Assembly (NCBI GenBank): GCA_014529385.2
Contig: CM043945.1
Location: 148,417,241-148,477,240, forward strand
Source: Adiantum capillus-veneris
Taxonomy: Eukaryota > Streptophyta > Polypodiopsida > Polypodiales > Pteridaceae
Reading direction: 5' to 3'
Length of the DNA: 60,000 bases
Shown: positions 55,857-60,000 of the stretch, in pieces
Layout of the letters: every line of letters starts with the position of its first letter
Position numbering within the stretch: the stretch's first letter is position 1
Made by a program: the position numbers and the translations under genes
Notes under the pieces: model-generated
Database searches by the model: none
Seen by the model: the letters and a program-made list of their open reading frames with translations, nothing else
Told to the model about the DNA's origin: nothing

Positions 55857-55925
55857 TTTTGAACATTTAAAGGGAACTGAAAGTATATAGGTAGTTGATC
55901 CGAATTCCTTGCATTGGTGTTGCAG

Positions 55926-56429
55926 GAAGACCCCGTGCTCGAATATCGGAAGTTCCAAGTGTTTGAGCTTATTTATGAGCAAGCTCGAAGATCCCCAGTT
56001 TACCAGTTCAGGCGAGATGTCATGGAGATACTGTTGAAGGCTTATACGCCACACTCCACTCGCATTGATAGAGGATGGGAACTTGATTGGACATTTCCAG
56101 GAGGGGTTTACTACATCAACGCTCGGAAGCTAGGATGCCTGGCTACCGACTTGAAGAAGATACGTTGGGGAGAAGAGTTGAGAGTGATAGAGATATTCTA
56201 CTTGGTGCCCACACGATTGGACCAGACTGTTTCGGGCAACTCCAACCAAACCATCAACGACTGGCTCTTGGAGAAGGTCACCAATGTGATTCCAGCAAAC
56301 CGAGTCAAAACCTTTGGATTACTGAAAGCGGAACTCCGGCCCGATATCTTAGTTTATTATCCCCTCAAGAATGTGTATAAGAACTATTACACGAATGAAG
56401 TAGTGCATCATGTCAATACCATTTCCTAG
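55926..56429 (+). CDS. Unknown ORF inside the G2 LTR, probable second exon (about 167 codons)
   Basis: The open frame starts right after a 3' splice site (pyrimidine-rich stretch, then TTGCAG) in phase 0 and ends at a stop at 56427-56429, shortly before two AATAAA signals. It has no in-frame ATG at the acceptor, which suits an internal or last exon. The protein is rich in Tyr, Leu, Arg and Lys, with Phe-Glu-Leu-Ile-Tyr-Glu-Gln-Ala near residue 11, Trp-Glu-Leu-Asp-Trp-Thr-Phe-Pro-Gly-Gly near residue 50 and Ile-Phe-Tyr-Leu-Val-Pro near residue 92. It is predicted soluble and globular by composition; no signal peptide or membrane segment is seen. I do not recognise the family. Confidence 0.55.
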   Translation, partial: EDPVLEYRKFQVFELIYEQARRSPVYQFRRDVMEILLKAYTPHSTRIDRGWELDWTFPGGVYYINARKLGCLATDLKKIRWGEELRVIEIFYLVPTRLDQTVSGNSNQTINDWLLEKVTNVIPANRVKTFGLLKAELRPDILVYYPLKNVYKNYYTNEVVHHVNTIS

Positions 56430-56507
56430 GCGTATGTTATACGCAATCCATAAATCCATGTAATAAGCGGTCATCAGTCATTCTAAACCTTGAGGGGTTT
56501 CGATTGT

Positions 56508-56527
56508 AATAAATTTCCATCAATAAA
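56508..56527 (+). promoter_or_regulatory. Polyadenylation signals of the G2 LTR
   Basis: AATAAA at 56508-56513 and 56522-56527, about 80-95 bp after the ORF stop and 90-110 bp before the primer-binding site: the expected place for transcript ends in an LTR. Confidence 0.55.
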
Positions 56528-56616
56528 GTGCTTTTTGTCTCTGAATCTCTGTCTCCTGATAAAGTAGAATCTTGAATTTTATTTAAAGTCTCGTGTCTAT
56601 CTTGAAATTCAAGTAA

Positions 56617-56628
56617 TGGTATCAAGAA
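56617..56628 (+). other. Probable primer-binding site of G2
   Basis: TGGTATCAAGAA: the first eight bases match the initiator tRNA-Met complement, the last four do not match well. It lies 20 bases before the gag splice acceptor region and is the only such site seen between the LTR start and gag. It defines the LTR end in this annotation. Confidence 0.55.
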
Positions 56629-56647
56629 TTTCGTATAACCCATGTAG

Positions 56648-59542
56648 GTACCGCCTGTTGCTGTGTACTCGGCAGCGCAAGAGAAGAAGCTCCTCCTTAA
56701 GCAAGCCCAACCTCCGATCTTTAAGGGCAAGGGGGCAAATGTGGAGAGAGATGCGGAAGTATGGATGGAAGCCATGGACGATTACTTTGAAGCTGCGGGA
56801 ACCCAACCCGTAAATCAAACCATGCTTACGATGTTCCGCCTGACTGGCGATGCCAAGATATGGTGGAAGAAACATTGCAGGGACATGGATATTAAGAGAT
56901 CGTCCCAGTCCTGGGAAGACATCAAAGCTGCAATAATGGGACGTTATTTACCACCTGCCTATAGGTTCTTGAGAATGAATGAATTCTTTTCACTTCGGCA
57001 GCTGAATTCAACGGTCGAAGAATACTATGCAAAGTTTGTCACTCTTCGGAGATATGCTCCTAAGATGACCTTGGAACAACAGGTGGCAAGGTTCTGTCAA
57101 GGACTAATCGATCCCTTGAACACTCGGCTGGAGGCTCTCAGGCCGTCAACACTACAGGATGCCTTGTTGAGGGCTAAACCTCTAGCTCTCGAAGTACAAA
57201 AGGCTAATCAGAATAGGAGGAATCATTGGGCAAAGAGGGCAAGGAACACTGCTTGGGACAACAGACCAGCCAACCAAACCTATAACCAGCGCCCTATTGT
57301 GGCTACCACTACAACCATGGAGTTCCCTGATGTTCGATGCTATGGTTGAGGCGAGCATGGACACTACAGATCCAATTGCCCCAGGAACATTCATGCAACC
57401 AATGCCAATGCCATACCCTTGAATACCCGTGGGCATGGCCAAGCTAATGGAAGAGGAGGATGCGGAAGAATGAACAGAGGGCGAGGGCGTGGAGCTACCG
57501 CCAGAGTGAATGCCGCAGTAGTACAACCAACTGTGGGTGATGAAGCAGTGGAGAGAGCAACCCTACATACTGCAATTGATAATCCCAATGGTTGCGAGCA
57601 ATACACAGTCATTCATACGCCAGGATCTCTCAGAGGTGAACAAGTTAACTTCCTTATAGATTGTGGCAGTACTCTTTCATTTCTTTCACCCAGATGCATG
57701 AGAAAGCTTAAGCTAGATAAGTATCCGTCAAGCAAGCTAGTTGTCGAGTTAGCAAACGGCAAGGAGGTAGTATCTCAACACTCTGCAGGCAAAATTGACT
57801 TTGATTTAGGGGGACACCCAACTTCTGCCCAATTTCGAACCCTACCCTTAGGATTCTTTGATGGGATACTAGGGATGGACTGGCTAAAGCAAAATAGGGC
57901 CCACATACATTGTGCACAAGGGAACTTTACTTTTACAGATAACTTGGGTAATGAAGCCTTAATCCAGGGGGAAAATGGGAGACCTAAGGCTACTCTAGTT
58001 AAGGCCAACAGACTTTTGAAGGGACTAAGGAAGGGTCAAAAAATATATGCAGTTAAACTCAACAAGGTGGACCAATCAGATACCTCACTTCGATCAAACT
58101 GGTTGAGGGAATATGACGATGTGTTCCCAGAAGACCTTACGAATCTTCTGCCACACAGAGAGGTGGATCATGAGATTGAGACTATTCCTGGATGTGAACC
58201 TATCTCAAAAAGACCCTATAAAATGTCACTTCCGGAGGCCATCGAACTCAAAGAACAACTTAGGCAACTCATTGAGCAAGGATTCATTCGACCCAGTACT
58301 TCTCCTTGGGGTGCTCCAGTTCTTTTCCAAAAGAAGAAGGATGGGACCTTAAGGCTATGCATAGACTATCGTGGACTGAACCAGGTAACTGTCAAGAACA
58401 AGTATCCAATTCCAAGGATTGACGAACTTTTGGACAGACTCCACGGCGCCAAAATATTTACAAAGATAGATCTAAGGTCAGGATATTACCAAATCAGGAT
58501 CAAGGAATCAGATATTCCGAAGACAGCTTTCAATACTAGGTATGGGCACTATAAATTCACAGTAATGTCTTTTGGTCTAACAAATGCTCCTGCAAGCTTC
58601 AACCGACTTATGCATGATATTTTCAGACCTTACCTCGATGATTTTGTCTTGGTTTTCTTTGATGACATTCTGATCTATTCCAAAGACGAGGCAGATCACG
58701 AAGAACATGTTCGCAAAGTACTTGATCTTTTCCGAAAACACCAACTTTACGCTAAAGTGAGCAAGTGCACTTTTTGCTCACCAAAGGTCAACTATCTTGG
58801 ATTTGTCATTTCGGCTGAAGGGATTTCAGTGGACCCAGACAAAGTCAAGGACATCATTGATTGGCCTCAACCATCCACTGTCAGCGAAGTAAGGGGATTT
58901 CTTGGAATAACGGGATGGTACAGGATTTTTGTCAAGGATTATGCACGTATTGCTGCACCTTTGACTGGACTCCTGAAGAAAGGAATGAGGATCGATTGGA
59001 AGACCGAGCACGAGTCTAGCTTTGCTAAGCTAAAAGAGTTCTTGGTCTCAGCTCCTATTTTAAAGCTTCCAGACTTCAGTAAAGAATTTGAAGTAGCGAC
59101 AGACGCTAGCAAATTCGCTCTAGGTGGAGTTCTTACTCAAGAAGGAAGACCGGTGTCATATACTTCGCGAAAGCTGAGAGATCATGAGAAGAACTATCCT
59201 ACTCATGATCAGGAACTTTTAGCAGTTATTCATGCACTGAAGTTATGGAGACATTATCTTCTTGGACGCAAGTTTCAGTGGGTTACAGATCACAAGAGTT
59301 TAAAGTGGATTTTTACCCAACCCATTCTCAATATGCGACAACGGCGATGGATACAGCTATTACAGGAATATGACCTTGACATAAAGTATAGACCAGGGAA
59401 GGAAAACGCAGTTGCAGATGGTCTTAGCCGAAAATCGTTTCTCGGGGCTATCTCTATTCCAAATAACCCTATCTGGGATAGAATCAAAGAAGCATCCCTC
59501 GAAGATCCAGAGTACCAACGTATGGCTTCATTAGTCCAGTAG
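56648..59542 (+). pseudogene. G2 Gag-protease-RT-RNase H polyprotein
   Basis: One phase from the putative acceptor at 56648 to UAG at 59540. Gag core: Pro-Pro-Ile-Phe-Lys-Gly-Lys-Gly near residue 22, Trp-Met-Glu-Ala-Met-Asp-Asp-Tyr-Phe, Tyr-Tyr-Ala-Lys-Phe-Val. The zinc knuckle reads Cys-Tyr-Gly-stop-Gly-Glu-His-Gly-His...Cys: the second Cys codon is UGA (57347-57349). Protease has Asp-Cys-Gly-Ser at 57659-57670 and Leu-Gly-Met-Asp-Trp. RT has catalytic Phe-Asp-Asp at 58658-58666; RNase H has Ala-Thr-Asp-Ala-Ser near 59100 and ends Val-Ala-Asp-Gly-Leu-Ser-Arg. The first ATG lies inside the gag core (about 56763), so the natural start is probably supplied by a spliced exon. Two stops make it defective unless read through. 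Confidence 0.88.
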
Positions 59543-60000
59543 AATAAGATGCCTAAAGCTAAAGATTACTCTCTTATGGGAGGATGTCTTTACTACAGAC
59601 ATAGACTCTATGTACCCAGAGACCCAGTTTCAAAGAAGGCCATTCTATATGAAGCACACGATAGCCCTACATCTGGACACCCAGGCTATGCTAAAACTCT
59701 TCACGCCGTCAGAAGGAGTTATTTCTGGTCTAGAATGAAAGGAGACATACTTCGCTATGTGAGACAATGTCTTTCGTGTCAACGGACAAAGGCCAAAAGG
59801 ATCAAATTACCAGGGCAACTTCAACCTCTTGACATACCCCAGATGAAGTGGGAATGCATCAGTATGGAATTTATTACAGGGTTACCTTCTACAGGAAGTT
59901 ATGATTCTGTTTTCGTGGTTGTTGACATGCTCACAAAAGTGGCTCATCTAATACCCGTAAAGACGACCTTTACTACTTCAGATGTTAGTCGGGTATTCAT
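59543..60000 (+). pseudogene. G2 integrase, N-terminal part (cut by the window edge)
   Basis: Continues in the same phase after UAG 59540-59542. HHCC finger (His-Asp, Gly-His-Pro-Gly, Cys-Leu-Ser-Cys-Gln) and start of the catalytic core, where the first catalytic position is Glu (Ser-Met-Glu-Phe-Ile-Thr-Gly) as in the copy at 42618-44061. It is nearly identical to that copy. It runs off the window before the second catalytic Asp. Confidence 0.85.

Larger units (their letters stand above)
55857..56611 (+). repeat. G2 LTR, second copy, right part
   Basis: Everything between the nested G1 and the primer-binding site at 56617. It includes the intron end, the second exon/ORF (55926-56429), two AATAAA signals (56508, 56522) and a likely LTR end TTCA at 56608-56611. 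No second copy of this part exists in the window, so the 3' border rests on the primer site and the CA dinucleotide. Confidence 0.6.
44096..60000 (+). mobile_element. G2: Ty3/gypsy chromovirus with a split LTR (runs off the window)
   Basis: LTR (44096-46040 and 55857-56611, split by the nested G1), primer-binding site, a single gag-protease-RT-RNase H frame, then integrase cut by the window edge. The left border is the LTR start that also ends the older internal fragment 42618-44095, so the copies stand in a tandem-like row sharing one LTR. The LTR is unusually long and appears to carry a spliced ORF. Confidence 0.8.

Noticed and set aside
57182-57612. Minus-strand Ser/Pro-rich frames
   Set aside because: Antisense of the Arg/Gly-rich linker between G2 Gag and protease.

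Overview
This window looks like nuclear DNA from a land plant with a large, repeat-rich genome. I recognise no host gene. Almost all readable coding sequence belongs to transposable elements: Ty3/gypsy chromoviruses, Tat/Athila-like Ty3/gypsy elements, one Ty1/copia element, LINE fragments, and the probable ends of a Mutator-like DNA transposon. Long CT/GA and CA microsatellites and methionine-type and TGGCGCC primer-binding sites fit a plant. I cannot place the species from sequence alone.

Layout. 1-8055 (minus strand) holds two decayed Tat/Athila-like copies, A (gag, protease) and B (gag, protease, RT), with a palindrome-bearing leader between them. 8062-11274 is non-coding, with two giant CT tracts, a 62-nt palindrome, and a probable transposon end at 11274. 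11275-18164 (minus) is a decayed chromovirus, G1-C, with its 5' LTR. The missing 3' piece of a G1 element lies on the opposite strand at 21273-21565. Both pieces end on the same 9-bp sequence next to similar inverted ends, which indicates a transposon insertion followed by an inversion. 18165-21272 carries a palindrome array and element fragments. 21566-24406 (minus) is a broken, coiled-coil-rich reading frame of unknown origin. 24407-37650 (minus) is a Tat/Athila-like element, E: LTR end, primer site, long leader with regularly spaced palindromes, first ORF, protease, RT, RNase H, integrase, and an extra 3' ORF with a second retropepsin-like domain. A truncated copia element (plus, 32539-34374) interrupts it. 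38200-42617 has two LINE fragments (minus) separated by G2 sequence.

39527-60000 (plus) is built from the chromovirus G2 in a tandem-like arrangement: LTR, foreign DNA, 3' end of the internal region, LTR, gag-pol. The second G2 LTR is interrupted by the very young chromovirus G1 (46041-55856), itself a partial tandem (3' end of internal region, LTR, internal region, LTR).

The most unusual features are as follows. (1) The G2 LTR appears to carry a short first exon with a clean 5' splice site. It can join in phase either to an unknown ORF of about 168 codons inside the LTR, or to a gag frame that has no ATG of its own before its conserved start. (2) Three unrelated palindromes recur at about 250-300 bp spacing in the untranslated regions of Tat/Athila-like elements, with conserved arms and variable centres. 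(3) A 9-bp target duplication has its halves on opposite strands about 10 kb apart. Most element genes are broken by stops, frameshifts or lost catalytic residues; several stops fit C-to-T decay.
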